Below are positions 1 to 12,786 of a stretch of 64,000 nt of DNA, piece after piece. The notes under the pieces are model-generated. The model saw only the letters and a list, made by a program, of their open reading frames with translations. It did not search any database and was not told the DNA's origin. This stretch comes from Gordionus sp. m RMFG-2023 (lineage: Eukaryota; Nematomorpha; Gordioida; Chordodea; Parachordodidae): the NCBI RefSeq assembly GCF_954871325.1, contig NC_088775.1:9897561-9961560 (forward strand), read 5' to 3'. A program made the translations under genes and the position numbers. Position 1 is the first letter of the stretch, and each line of letters begins with the position of its first letter.

Positions 1-2022
1 TAAAGCATCGACAAGAATTAATTTTTTAAAATGTCAGCTGATTAAAAAAATGCGATCAAATTTCGAAACATTTCTACATCTAAAGGAGTAAAAAGCTGCA
101 AAAAGGGATGGCCTTTAAATTCGTCAAATCCGATACTAATTTAAATGTCTCGTTATAAAAAGAAATATTAAGTATGGTTTATATAATATTTTTTTTATAA
201 TAGGTGGCCATTTTAACTTGTACTTTTTGGGAGGCATAAAAATAAAAAATTACTAATCTTAATTTAATTTTTAAAATAAAAGAAAGGAAGCTTGAGAAAT
301 TAGATTGACAGATCTCTAGAGAGATAAGCTGAGGTTAATAACCGTGTTGCTTTTTTATTGTTCAAAATTTTTCACAAATTTGGGATACAAAATTCCACGA
401 AAACATTTACTAGTAAAATTTTTTTGTTAGCAGCTGTCTCATTCTCTTTCACATCTATCTCTGTTGGCGGCATTATATATTACTTGACAAATTAGATTTA
501 AGAAATTTAAATTTCAAAATTAGATATAAAGAATATAATTTTTTAAAATTAATTTTTAATTTTTTTTATAGTATATTTACAATAAAAAATTGTAAAGTAG
601 TGAAGTTGCTAAAAAAATTGGGTTATTGCTATGACTATATTTAAAAAAAATTAACGTTTTATTAGCTGTCGTTACAAATAAAATAGCGCGATTTTAACAA
701 ATCTGTTCTTCATTGGCTTAATGATTCGTTTTTACCTTCGCCAAATGCTCTCTCTAGAAATATAACGCCTTTTGCTTGAGCATTCTTTTCCTAAGTTGAA
801 AAAAAATATCTAATGATTTAGATTATTCGCTTCTTATATTTTTAATTTCTCCTTAAAACCATTCACTAAATATTATACAAACAAATTTATTATTTAGAAT
901 GATCAAATTTTTTTTAAAACACCGAATTAAACCGGAAATTGGGTATCTCTAGGACTGTTTTATTCTATAACGAACCTGATTTTAAAAATATAATCAATCT
1001 TAAAAAAATTTTCTGCTCTTAAATTTGTTCAATATTAATTCAAGCTTACCCATTGGTCCATTCGACTCATTGGATCAAGAGAGAGGTGATCAACGATTAC
1101 AGCTTATTGTATCATTGCGTCAGCATAGCAGAATCTAAAGGACTCTTGAATTCAGATGAAAGTTAATTGATAATATTTTGAGTATTAAGAAACTTAGTTA
1201 AAATTAAAGGACACGGTACCAAATTGAAATTTTTTAATAATAATAGTGTCACGTGTCTTTTCATCAGTTTTTTTCCACATTAAAAGAGAAACCTATATTT
1301 TTTAATTTGAAGTTTGAAATATTTTCAATTTTTTAAAGAAGAAGTAAGCATTTTTTTGATTAAATAGGAGGTTAAGTTGACTATTTTATTTTGATTAATT
1401 AATGACTTGTTTTACACATATTCAATTGATAAAAAAAAGAAATTTGTCAATTAATAAGGATGTGTCAGCCGATAAGAGAAGTACTGTATATTTATGAAAG
1501 ATCTCTCATTCTAAACATTTGATTAACATTAAAATCAAAAATATTTCTGAAATTTTTAGGTCTTGGCTAATATTTACAATGAATATCAAATATCTATAAT
1601 TAATTAGCTACTAAAAAGTTTATACATGGACTTTTTTTTAGATATTTATGGTCAAGTTATATTAATCAGAAGATTAGAATTTTATAATATCTTCTCTCTT
1701 GTTAAAATGTATAATCGCATTAGGTTTTTTTTCCTTTCCCGCAGTGAAGAATTTCTAATGATTTCTGAAATACTCTTATTCCATAATTGACATTTTAATT
1801 TACTTATATATTATTTTTTATTAGAATACATAACCCAACTATCGCCATATTATCCAGTTTTTTAGGTCCAATAATTATTCAATTTATTCGCCCTAAATAT
1901 TTTTTTATTTTCCTTGAAAAATAGAAAGAAAGAAGAAGAAAAAAAATTACTAAATAAATAACACATGAAAAAATGACATAATAAATATTTATAAATTTTA
2001 CATAAAAAAATACATGATTTAG
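1..2022. other. AT-rich non-coding sequence upstream of the M20 peptidase exons
   Basis: Very A/T-rich with long A and T runs and no convincing protein-coding stretch. Slightly more G/C-rich islands lie near 1045-1140, but none of their frames resembles the missing N-terminus of the downstream peptidase. I expect the gene's signal-peptide and first catalytic exons to lie here or to the left of the window, but I could not find them. Confidence 0.5.
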
Positions 2023-5000
2023 ATCAAGACACATCCCCTTGGATGCTTATAGCTCACTCGGACGTTGTTCCTGTGTCGGATAATGATTCTTTATTATGGA
2101 AATCCCCGGCTTTCGAGGGCCAAATTGTTAACGAAGCCAAACCCCCCAATTTTAAAGGGACTAGTGACGATAAAGGAGGTAAAGCATATATTTAGAATTA
2201 GATAGTTTTATATGTCAATAAATATTCTGTGTCTAGCTATTTAATATAATGATTTTTTGGAACATAAAAAAATATTTTTTTTTTATCCACGTCTTTCATG
2301 ATTAATTTCTTCTGTTCCGCTTATAACTATTCAAATTACACGATTAATTTTAAAAATTTTAATAAAAATTTTAACCTTATTTCTAAATTTTAAATTAACT
2401 TAAATTCTACGAAGAAATACCCTATTTGTATGGCCGCGGATCGCTAGATGCCAAGCACATTTTATGCGCCAACCTAGAGTGTTTGGAATTGATGATCAAA
2501 TCGGGATTGAGACCGAAAAATCGTTCCCTTTACCTCGGATTCGGCCACGACGAAGAGGTGGGAGGCAGCGATGGAGCCTCTCATGTGGCCAAACATTTGG
2601 CCAAAAAGCTCGAAAAAAGTTTTCACTTATCAAAAATTAATTTAAAAAAAATATATATGTACATTAAAATATTTTTTTAAAAAAAAGCTGAACATAACTT
2701 GGACAAACATATCTGTTAAGCAAAGTTACAAAAATAAATTTATCAAAAAACAACTAAAATTGGCATATGCTCTAAGAGAATGCTCAGAAAACTAACTGGG
2801 GAGGGGGGCTATAATTTGTGATGTAACATAATGTTTTGAGGTTGTATTTAAGAAAAATACATCCTGTAGGAATTCAGAAATATCACGTGTATATGATGAC
2901 GGCTTTTCTAAAAATATTTCTTTTTTATTGAGAAATAAATATCACAGTGATACCTTCACAGGGTTACCACTCTTTCGTTACCTTTCTAGAACAATTTTGA
3001 TAACAAAATAGCTTGGCTGGAGACTGAGCTAAAGTGATCAAAATATGTAATTGATCACTTTTTGAGGTTTCGCCGTCCGTATTCTTACTATAATTACATA
3101 TTTTTTAAGTTCAACTGTTAAAAATTTACTTTCCTGTTACTAACAACTGTTACATAAACTCTTTAAATGGTTATACGAGTTAAAAACCTGTTATTTCAAT
3201 ATTATATATGGAAAAGAAAGAAAGAAATTTTTTAATAAAATATATATTAAAACCAAATTTATTGAGAATATGTATATATGTATATTTATATCTAAATATC
3301 TACATTTTATATTTTGAATTAATATACTATATATTATCTCTAGATTCACCATCTAATGCCTTACCAAGTACCCCTACTAGTAAACATTTTTCGAATGATT
3401 ACCAACCACCCTTGGCTTTTATCCTCGACGAAGGAACTAACATTTTCTACGACATTTTGGACCATAAAAATTTGGCCCTGTAAAAATGATATTTTATAAT
3501 ATTTTAAAATAAGATACATGGCAATGCCTCTAAAAGATGACCCAATTTAATATTTTTATAAGCATTTGAAAAGAAATAAGATGCAGGAAAGATCCGTGGG
3601 GTCGGGATAAAAAGGCGGTCACCTTTTGAGGCTTCATAAATTTATATCTTTTCATTCAAATCTTTAAATTAGGATAGGAATCTCTGAAAAGGTGACTTGC
3701 ATCCTCAAACTGACTGTTAAAACCTCCAGCGGTCATTCTAGCGTTCCCATAGCCGGCTCTAATGCAATAGCTATCTTGAGCAGCGCAGTTTCCAAGCTCA
3801 ACGATTATCGATTCACTTTTGCCAGCTCCCACAGCATCCTCGCTAAGCGGGTCGAAAGCGAATTATTCACTAAAGTTTCCCCGTATTTATTGACCAAATC
3901 TAAGCTCAATTCCAAATGCGACGAAACATCTGAAAGTTTACCTTGCAAAGGAGGGTGCGTCGTAATGGCAAAAGGATGCGAATTGATGGAGGAAGCGAAG
4001 CGGTTAATTGGCAGAGTCTTTTTAATTAACCACGATCTGTGGGCTCCCTTGGTTGTTAGGTAAACCAAAATAAAAAAATTTAAACTTTTTTTAAGATGAT
4101 CTAAATTTTGAAACCATAAATTTTATAAGCAATTCATGATTTGGTTTAACCCTTTTATTTATAAAAAAGAAAGTCGAATCATATTTTACCCGAACTGGCT
4201 ACATTGTTGGTATCATCCGTCCTTCTAAGAACGTCTTTTCAAAGATAGCTGGAATTGCAAGATGATCTCTGGCCCATTTCGATAATATTGAATATCTTTT
4301 TTGATTTAATTTTCACTAGTCTAGTAGATTTGTACCATTAGAAATTGTGACTTCATCCATATTACTTGCTTATTTCTATGCTATTAGTATTATGACTATG
4401 TTTAAGTTGATACTTCCGCTAAATATTCAAGGAGGGTGTCTATACTATTGTCTTAGCTTGATATTTTAAAGCCGGGATCAATCAACATTGTCGATATTAT
4501 ATATATGTGTTTGAAATTATAATATTTATCAAGTTAACTATGGCAGCTAAAGAAACCAGTTGTAAAATGGTATTAAGACTATTATTTAATTCAAATAATG
4601 GGTTCAAATTATTTTGTCATGTTATACATTTGGCTATTATGGCTCTTGAAGCCCTTTAAATAAGACTTTTAAAAAATAAAAATTTTTAAATCTCTATATC
4701 CAAGTTTAATAAATTTGAAAAAATTATTTCTTGGAAGAAAAAAAATTCAACCTTAAAATTTAAAACCAATGAATAAAATTATATTAATGCTATAGCCTCG
4801 AATAATATATAAATTTATCGATAATTTTTGGAACCATTTAATTTCGCTACAGAGATGGGCATGTACAAATATTTTATCAGTTTCAGCCATTATTCCTTAA
4901 TATTCAAGCATTTTTGAACATGTCATGAGTTACAATAATAGTACTATTTTGAAGGTAGCTTCTTAGCTGATTTAGCTAAACTTGATAAATACTAAAATAT

Positions 5001-8000
5001 CAATAAACACCTGTATAATATCGACAATGATTGACCCAAGTTTTAAAATATCAAGTCATTTATTAAAGGATAATAGTATAGACATCCTTGAAAAATATAT
5101 TATATAAAATAAATAATAATTTCAATTCAGCTGAATAGGTAAATGAAACATAAAATAAATCCAAGAGATTGTCTTTAAATGATAAAATATATCAAGTTAA
5201 ACAATAATAATAGCGTAGAAATGAGCAAATAAATAGATGAAGCCACAATTTCTAATGATATAAATCCACTAGACTGATGGAAATTAAATCAAAAAAAAAT
5301 ATCCAATATTATAAAAAATTGCCAGAGATTATCTTGCAATTTCAGCTATCTCTGAAAGGGCGTTTTCAAAAGGACTGTATGTTATAACGGACCAACGTTG
5401 TTCACTAGCTGAACATACTATCCAAGCTTACCTGTGCTTAAGGCTGGATTATCATGCAGGATCCTTCTTAAATGCTTATAATTATTTTCCTTGTATTTTA
5501 TATAAATAGACAATTATATTATGTTTAAGCTTAGTCATTTTTTGTGTCAAAGGAAGAGTTTCAAACTCAATGCGTTTATTTTTTACATTTGATTTACAAA
5601 ATTTATGATTAAATCATAATTTTTTATAAAAATTTCTAGTTTAAAAAAAATTTGAATTCAGATTCTAGATCCAATGCATACAATAATTTCGTTAATCTTG
5701 GGTTTTTAATATTGGTTCCCAACCCTACTCCTAACTCTAGGTGCGAATTTAAAAAGTTTAGATCCCTTAAATTTATGAATATATCAGTTGGGCTTGTTTG
5801 AAGTAAGTTTCATTATAATATATTGGGTGGGGGGGGGTGATTATTTTGGACGCTATTATATATTGATTGAATCCTGAAGAAATTTATTTTAGTTATTATG
5901 AGGGAAATGTGTGGGGGGGGGGGGGTCATAAGTCTAAATAGGGTTCTCTTCGACTTTAATTTAGATATTCTATATCCTAAAATAATTTATTTGTAGCTTT
6001 CATATTATATTAAATAAACTCTAACAGAGTCACATTGAATGTCATTTTAAAATTTTATGACAGCTTTTGCCAAGAGAGTCAAAAAAGTGACAAATTATTT
6101 TTAAATGTCACAATATGATATAAAAAAATATATAAATAAAATTGATAATGTAGAATGTTTATCTAAGGATTATATATTAATATAATATAATTTTTAATTA
6201 ATAAAAAAGTGTTTATTTATACTTATTTATCAGTGTTAAAACAGATGAAAAAAGTTTCACGGATGGGCTCTATGCAGACTCCAAGCTCCAAAAAACCATT
6301 AAAATTAATTTACTAAAAGATCGACAAAAATATATAAAAAGACTCCAAGCTCCAGAAAACCATTAAAATTCAATTTACTAAAAGATCCAGACAGAATATA
6401 TATAAAAAATTTGAGAACGTTTTTTAAATGACTAGGGTCACCTATGCTAGGGTTAAAAATCATTCTATTAATTATTTCACTCACTAATCCATAATGGGTA
6501 TGAAATTATATAAATATTGGTAAAGCACGAAAAGGCCTAGATTAACCTCTTTATCATCGGAATAAAAATTTCAATTATCATAAAAAGTACCTAAAAATCT
6601 CAATATTACCAGCGATATCCTAAAAACATGTATTTGTCAATTTTGCCCTAATAATTTAGTTTACATATCTATATTTTATCTAAATAAAATGCACAAAAGA
6701 GATCTTATATTAAAATTTTTATTGAGCAATCGCATAAAAAATTACTTCACAAATATGCATAATTACAAAATACACATATGAATGGTTTACACTATCAACT
6801 AAACTGTATAATTTAGAAAATTTTAATTGTATTTTATATTACATGCTAAAATTTTATTTATCTGCCCAATTTAAAGAAGTAGCAATATTGTTTGCAATGG
6901 AAATTGAGGAAAGGCAAAAAGCCAATCCTGAATTCTGCAGGATCATATGTAAGGATTTTGATTAATTTAAGCTTTGAATCGTTATGATCACTCAAGCGAC
7001 GGTAATCAAAATTATTGGCAAAATTCTTAGGACTATTTATGTATTTGGAAGGGTTTCAGCTAGCCTATTAGCACGGATAACACTTAAAATTAATATAAGA
7101 ATATGTCTGGAAAATAAATTTATCATAGTTTTTTCTTCAGTTCGATCATTATTCAAGTTATATTTTCTATCTAGACTTATTTATTAATATTAATACTAAT
7201 TAGTGTAATATAATATTGAAGTTATTTGAAAGGAAAAATTTTTTTTAAATCTTTTTTGCGATCTTAGTTGAATCAAAATTTGTCGGGCCCTAAAATTTCA
7301 AAAAACTGGCTAAACACTGCCCTGATAGTAATAATATTAAAATTAAATTTCTTACCCTTTAGATGATTATAATTGTTGTTGTTTTCTTTAATCAAAATAT
7401 TTATCATTTTATTCACTCTCATCATCTCTCTAAATAAATTATATATTCACATTGTATTCATTCATTGAATAATTTTTTCATCATGACAGAATGATGTCCC
7501 AAAATAGTTTGATGACTCCTCTCTTTAAGTCGGTATCGTGTGTGACCAAGTTTCATGGCGGAATTAAGGATAATGTCGTGCCTAGCGAGGCGCAAGCCAT
7601 AGTATGTCAAAGAGTTCATCCTGTTCAAACCATTTCGCAGGTATTATAAATGAACTTTTTCCCTGACTTTATTATTAATTAAATTAGAAAAATTTTTCTA
7701 TTTAAAAATATTTGAATAGAAAAAAAAATTATAATTGGTCCATGAAATTTTTTTTTTAAAAAATATTATTTATATATATAAATTAGATCTTGTGGAATTT
7801 TTTTAAACGCAATATAGTAATCATTTTTTTTAAAAAAATTAGATCATGGAAATAAATCGCCGAGTTATAAATGATCCCAGGATTCACATGGAGGCTCACT
7901 CCGAAGTGCCTAACATTCCTATATCGAGTTTCGAGGAAAAATCACCCATCACAAATTATTTCACGGGCTATCATTTCATCAAAAAGACCATATCTCAACT

Positions 8001-9654
8001 TTTTACCGATACCGTAGTGGCTCCAAGTTTTAAAACTAAACATTTTATTGATATTCGATTGATGATTTACAATACTTATTAATTATGTAAGCTTTTCTTT
8101 TGAACGTTCATTATTATTAAAATATAGTTAAGCCTCAAAATATGTATCTACTCTTCTTGGTGACCAATTTTTTTTATCTTAATTCCGGTCAAACTATATT
8201 ATGAATATTAAAATTGTATGTTAAATTCCTCTCTATATGTTGACTTAAATGGAAAAATCGCCCTTTAGTTGTTTCTTCCTAAAAGTTTAATTGTAGTCCA
8301 AAAGATTTGGGAAAAAATTACACTAAAGAAAGAAAGATCCAAATTAGAATTATCATGAAATATTTTTTTGAAAAACTTAATTTACATTTCTTAATTTTTA
8401 AATGATTCTGTCGTTTAATTACAATGAAATTCTCCAAAGGCGTATCCTTATCTTATTCTCTCTCTCTTATTATTTTTAAAAATGCTTATTAAAATTAGCT
8501 TTTGGAGCTCGATCGCCAATTTTAAATTATAATTTTAGCCAAAATAATATCAGAAAATCATCGAGATTTCGTTAATACATGTCCATACCTTTCTGCCATA
8601 TATGAGCACAATCTCCAGCTTGCGTAATTTTTTTTTGGCTAAAATATTTGGTTAGTCGTTTTTAAAAATCGAACCTTAAAGCTAATTAAAATATTCGGAT
8701 AATTGATACATCTTGACGACCTCAAACTTATTGACCATTTTCGGTTTCATAAAATACGTTTTCTATAAAAAAAAAGTATGATAATCTCAGTATTGCCTTA
8801 CCCTACTATTTGTAAGATTTATATTTTCATAAGATTGTTTAAGATGCAAATATCCAAAGTTTTTTTTTATTGGACAATTGTATCTATGACTCTTATTTAA
8901 TTGCTCATAAAAAAAACTGAAACTTTCAGGAAGAATATCCCTAAAAGCTCAAAATAATTACTTAACGTTTAGAAAAAATACTGAATTCTTAGAATTATTT
9001 CTTAATGCTCAGATAAAAATCTTAATTGCCTAGAAAAAAATACTAATTGCTTAAATAACATTATTTATAATAAATAAAATTAATGGACAAATTATAAAAA
9101 ACGAGAATATTAATATCTCAACTATTGATAATTATGACTTAAAATTTTCTAAAGAGTGTATTATAGCTGATCTTATTTAGAATAGATCACAATATTTTTT
9201 AAATACTACACTTTCCATAGCTAAGGTCGATTTACTTCTTAATAATATCTCAGATGATGTTTACTCAAATCTTAAATCTTTATGTTCAGAAGTAGAATAA
9301 TATATTTAACCTTATATTTGATATTTATAATTAAAAATTGATTTATGTATAAAAGTTATGGAAAATCTAATTCTCGACGATATGCTTAATTGCATGTTTT
9401 TTATAAATTTTACAAAACTTCAAATTCTTTTAAAAAAAATTAAATAAGTAATCATGCCGGGTGGTACGGATTCGAAACATTTTGTGGGCCTAGCTAAGAA
9501 TATTTACAGATTTTCGCCCGTTTACATGTCCACCACAGATTTAAGGGGAGTTCACGGGGTTAACGAAAAGATTGCGGTTGAAAGTTACGAAAAATTTCTC
9601 AATTTCTATTATCGACTCATAGAAAATGTGAGCGGCTTGGAGGCTTCCGTGTAA
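2023..9654 (+). CDS. PM20D1: M20 family metallopeptidase, PM20D1-like (5' end missing)
   Basis: Zn-dependent M20 peptidase; vertebrate PM20D1 is a secreted enzyme that joins and splits N-fatty-acyl amino acids. I see seven exons with GT-AG borders whose phases fit: 2023-2178, 2415-2618, 3344-3479, 3673-4059, 7490-7640, 7843-8026 and 9449-9654. Read in order they give the family blocks: AHSDVVPV (first metal histidine and its Asp), GRGSLDAK (bridging Asp), GHDEEVGG (catalytic Glu pair), FILDEGTN (metal acid), the dimerisation lid with SGHSSVP, the return to the catalytic lobe with KDNVVPSEAQA and the QRVHP motif, then TDSKHF and GVHGVNEKI (last metal histidine). The stop at 9652-9654 is followed by AATAAA at 9742-9747. 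The order and spacing match PM20D1 from about its residue 110 to the C-terminus, so only the N-terminal exons are absent. The third intron (4060-7489) holds hAT remnants. The product assignment to the M20A/PM20D1 branch is strong; the substrate is inferred. Confidence 0.9.
4195..5400. mobile_element. Palindromic pair of hAT transposase C-terminal fragments
   Basis: Lies in the third recognised intron of the M20 peptidase gene. Arm A (about 4195-4512) and arm B (about 5013-5400) are inverted copies of each other, roughly 80 percent alike by eye, around a unique AT-rich centre. On the plus strand arm B encodes, near 5325-5460, a peptide with ISERAFSKG, then TDQRCSLAEHT and IQAYLCL; this is the C-terminal dimerisation region typical of hAT transposases (the SERVFS..G...R..L signature). 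Arm A carries the same region on the minus strand. No intact transposase frame remains. A head-to-head inverted duplication of one decayed element is the simplest reading. Confidence 0.75.
5829..5925 (+). repeat. Two poly-G runs
   Basis: Runs of 9 G (5829-5837) and 13 G (5913-5925) lie 75 bases apart in an otherwise A/T-rich intron. Similar single C or G runs occur near 44921, 48885 and 49189. They may be assembly-sensitive and could form quadruplexes together. Confidence 0.7.
6278..6410 (+). repeat. Tandem duplication of about 66 bp
   Basis: Two adjacent copies, about 6278-6341 and 6342-6410, each opening with GACTCCAAGCTCCA and running through an AAAACCATTAAAATT block to an A/T tail. The copies differ by a handful of substitutions and small indels. 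Sits in the M20 peptidase intron; no function seen. Confidence 0.75.
8455..8700 (+). mobile_element. MITE family A copy (intronic)
   Basis: One of five recognisable copies of a short non-autonomous family found at about 8455-8700, 12370-12560, 17424-17650, 50165-50385 and (partial) 58232-58310. Shared landmarks are a stretch ending in TTTTTAAAAATCG, a block TTTCTGCCATATATGAGC (variants in each copy) and an inverted arm beginning TTTGGCTAAAATATT. Ends are inverted with respect to each other, so the element can fold back. This copy lies in the last intron of the M20 peptidase gene and has lost its outer ends. Confidence 0.6.
8930..9065 (+). repeat. Decayed short tandem array
   Basis: About four diverged units of roughly 30 bases with the pattern CTTAATGCTCAGAAAAAA followed by TACTAATTG-like sequence. 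A similar-looking but shorter array occurs around 27240-27370. Low-complexity decay is an alternative explanation. Confidence 0.45.
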
Positions 9655-10381
9655 ATATCTTCATTTTTTTTCTCGCGAAATTTCGATGTATTTAATTTAA
9701 CTGTTTAAAAAAATAATCTTTGCAAAAATTTTATAAAATATAATAAAATTACACGGTACAAAAATATAATATTTATTTCAATGTTATTTAAAAAAAAAAT
9801 ATCTATATCTAGATCATCATTTGCATTATTGCCGGTATTTCAGGGATTCCTTTCGATCCTTGGATGGCAAATGAATTTGATATGGGTACTTTATAAAATT
9901 GTAAATTCATGTATTATCTTTAAAAAATTATTTCTAGTCTTTTTTTAAAAAAATCATATGTGAAAATCTTAAGTTATTTAATATTCCGAACTGAAGATTA
10001 TTAAATTTAAATTATCATATTCAATATGCCCATTCAATGCTTACAAACTTTATGTAATTTTTTTAAAAATAGATAACATACTTGATGAATTTTTTAATTT
10101 TTTATAAGTAATAATATCGAATTTTTTGGTCTATTTCTATTATAAAATTATTTTATAGTTTTACTAAACCAAAATATTTCCCATTTTTTATTTGAAAACT
10201 TAATAAGTATTCATTTTTTTAAAAAATTTAGTTTATAATGTTATATTGTGCAATTTTATTTTCATTATTTATTCAAAAAATTGTGATCGTGTTCGTGTTT
10301 ACAAAAAATTAAACCAAATTTTATAAATTCATATTTAGTTTTATTAATATTAATATTTGATGTTATTTAAAGATTATATAT

Positions 10382-10733
10382 ATTAGCAGCATTATTTTTT
10401 CAACTTTAAAAAGAATTTTTGAACGCGTTTTTTTAAATGTGATAATTTGATTTTACCAGAAATGTGTACCATCATGTTTGAAATACCTACCCTATGAATT
10501 TCAGCGAATTTTGCTATGAACTTTTGAAATGAAAATAATTTATATTCGTTTTTCACTACACTTTTTAATAAATTATAAATGACTAGAAGGTTTACGGCAA
10601 AATTGTCTACATTTCATAAGATAGGTAGTCTAAACATGCTGGAATACATTTCCTGTAAAATCAGATTTTTAAATTTAAAAAATCGCACTCGAAAAATGAT
10701 TCAAAGTTGAAAAATAACACATTGCCGCTAACA
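10382..10733. mobile_element. Foldback MITE family B, copy 1
   Basis: About 350 bp whose two halves are inverted copies. The left end reads TTAGCAGCATTATTTTTTCA and the right end, reversed, gives TTAGCGGCAATGTGTTATTT; a second inverted block follows inside (the ATCATGTTTGAAATACCTAC region against its partner near 10600-10670). No coding capacity. Copy 2 is at 13158-13505 and a decayed partial copy at about 31610-31730, inside an NBAS intron. Confidence 0.75.
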
Positions 10734-11103
10734 TTTATAAAAATTTGATCAGATCCTTTTTCATAATTAAGATGCTAGAATTTTCATTAAAAAAAATTAT
10801 GGATCTTAGGTTAATGTTTAAATATAATATATGACTAAGGTTTAGATCAATTTAAATCATATGATAACAAATACTTAGTTATCTTAGTATATTGTCAAAA
10901 TAAACTAAATAATAACTTTACCTCTTAAAGAATAAATTAAACCTTCTAGTCTCTTTTATAATACAAAATAACAAACATTTTGTCATTTTTCTAATATAAT
11001 TTTATATTTTAAAATTTACAATCACATTTTTTAAAATACAAATTTCACACAATCAAAGTCATAAATTAAAATAGAAACCTAGGTACTTGAAGCCATTATA
11101 TTA

Positions 11104-11499
11104 TAATATAGCAGTAACGTAGCTAGGAATTTTCCTTAGAGGGGGTCCATACATATAAAATCCTGGGTTGGCCCTTTTGCCCGGCCTTCGGCCGGGTTTA
11201 TCTTAAAAATCATAACCACATCTTCGACAATATATATAAATATTTTTAAATGCATGAATAATGTTATTATAATTTAGTAAATTATTCTCAATGACTTTAT
11301 AATAATACTACTCAGAATAAATTCAATAGTAATATAATATCCTTTCACAAACATCAAAACCAGAAAAATATAAATATTAATGGTATTTATTTGATACAAA
11401 GTCACTTTTAAGTCTTTTGAACGTATAACCTAAAAAAATTTGCTCTGGGAGGGGTCCAAACCCGAAAACCACCCCCGTAGCTACGCCACTGTAATATAG
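11104..11499. mobile_element. Non-autonomous hAT element with perfect 8-bp target duplication
   Basis: The element proper is 11112-11491 (380 bp). It is bounded by imperfect terminal inverted repeats, CAGTAACGTAGCTAGG on the left and, reversed, CAGTGGCGTAGCTACGGG on the right, and by a perfect 8-bp direct repeat TAATATAG at 11104-11111 and 11492-11499. An 8-bp duplication together with CAGTGGCGTAGCTA-type ends is characteristic of the hAT superfamily. There is no transposase frame, so it must have been mobilised in trans. A GC-rich perfect hairpin lies inside at 11180-11196. The intact target duplication suggests a fairly recent insertion, although the left end has already drifted. Confidence 0.9.
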
Positions 11500-12369
11500 T
11501 TACATATATCTTAACATTAATTTGATTAGATAATATATAATGTCAACAACATTAAAGATTCCGATTCAATATTTTCACTCTGACTTGAACATCATAGGTC
11601 TTTAATTAAAAAACTCGGTCAGCGAGACCACTGGTTATTGGTTATTTATTTTGATATATATTTGAAAATAACTTACAAAATGATGACGATATTTTGAAAT
11701 ACTAGGCATAATAAAAAATAATATTTACTCTATCTATTCACCGTAGTATGTTTTAAGAGCGGGTCCGTCCATTGTTATATTTAACAGTACCCGACTATTT
11801 TAATAAATGTCTAGCCTATTACTTTGTTTTATCAATAAGGTGTGCGACATTAAATTGTTAAGAAATATTCCTAGACCTGTACTAGAATTAATATTATAAA
11901 ATAATTATTTTTAATCCTCTGGCCAAATGTAGCTGTTAAAGATACACTTTTATTTGTATATTTTATCCAATCCTGTTTTTTTAAATATCTATTTTTTGTT
12001 AGTTTTAATCTATTTTTGATGCAACAAATTTTTTTAACCATATGAATATATCATTTTATTTACAAATTTTATATCACCGATATAATATATATAATGTTTT
12101 ATAGGTAGATATAAATTAATTTTTCCTTCATAAATCATCTTTTTTTTAGGCCAGATATTTTCCTTTTCAATATCTTTCCTATGTTTTTGTGTGTGAATCA
12201 AGAAAACAGTTTGCTACCGAAGTTCTGCTAATATTTACGGACATTTTATGTTGTTTATTTTTTAACTCGCTCGACTATCACATTTATAAAGTTGGAAACT
12301 CCTAATTAGCAGTACTGCAAAATAAATTATTCACACATCTGAGGAATTTTATTTATAATTGTCGGTAGT

Positions 12370-12560
12370 GATGCAAAGTCGCTCCAGAGCCCATTTTTAA
12401 AAACAGCTAACTAAATTTATTAACCAGAAAAATATTACGCAAGCTTGAATATTTTGCTCATAGTTGGCATAAAGGTTTGTTCATCTATTAGCGAAATCTC
12501 GAGGCTAAGGCAATATTTTTCTGGTTAAAATATAGAATTGGTTATTTTTAAAAATCTGCT
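12370..12560. mobile_element. MITE family A copy
   Basis: Shares with the other copies the TTTTTAAAAAC block, the reversed GGCTAAAATATT-like arm (seen here as CCAGAAAAATATTACGCAAG and TTTTTCTGGTTAAAATAT) and the central GTTCATCTATTAGCGAAATC region. The two halves are inverted to each other. No coding capacity and no clear target duplication. Confidence 0.55.
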
Positions 12561-12786
12561 CTGCAATATTTGCTGGGAGGAATATCCTCGTCAATATATC
12601 TCCTATCCAGCAATTATTTTGTATTAGTTTAATTATGAATATATGACAAATTCTTTAAAATTTGATTTTCACCAAATCGCATATTTATGTTTATCATTCA
12701 ATTTTCTTTCTGGATAAACTAAATATTTTAAAAAAAATTTCCAAAACAAAAATGATTTTGTTAAATTTTATTCTAGTTATAGAGCC

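Noticed and set aside
3805-4068. Minus-strand open stretch of 87 codons opposite an M20 peptidase exon
   Set aside because: It is the reverse of a well-matched exon of the M20 peptidase and has no independent protein features.
6984-7187. 67-codon plus-strand frame in the M20 peptidase intron
   Set aside because: Composition is intronic, no splice sites fit the gene's phase and nothing corresponds in PM20D1 homologues between the flanking exons.
8930-9065. CRISPR-like short repeat array
   Set aside because: Units are diverged and contiguous without unique spacers, and the genome is eukaryotic.
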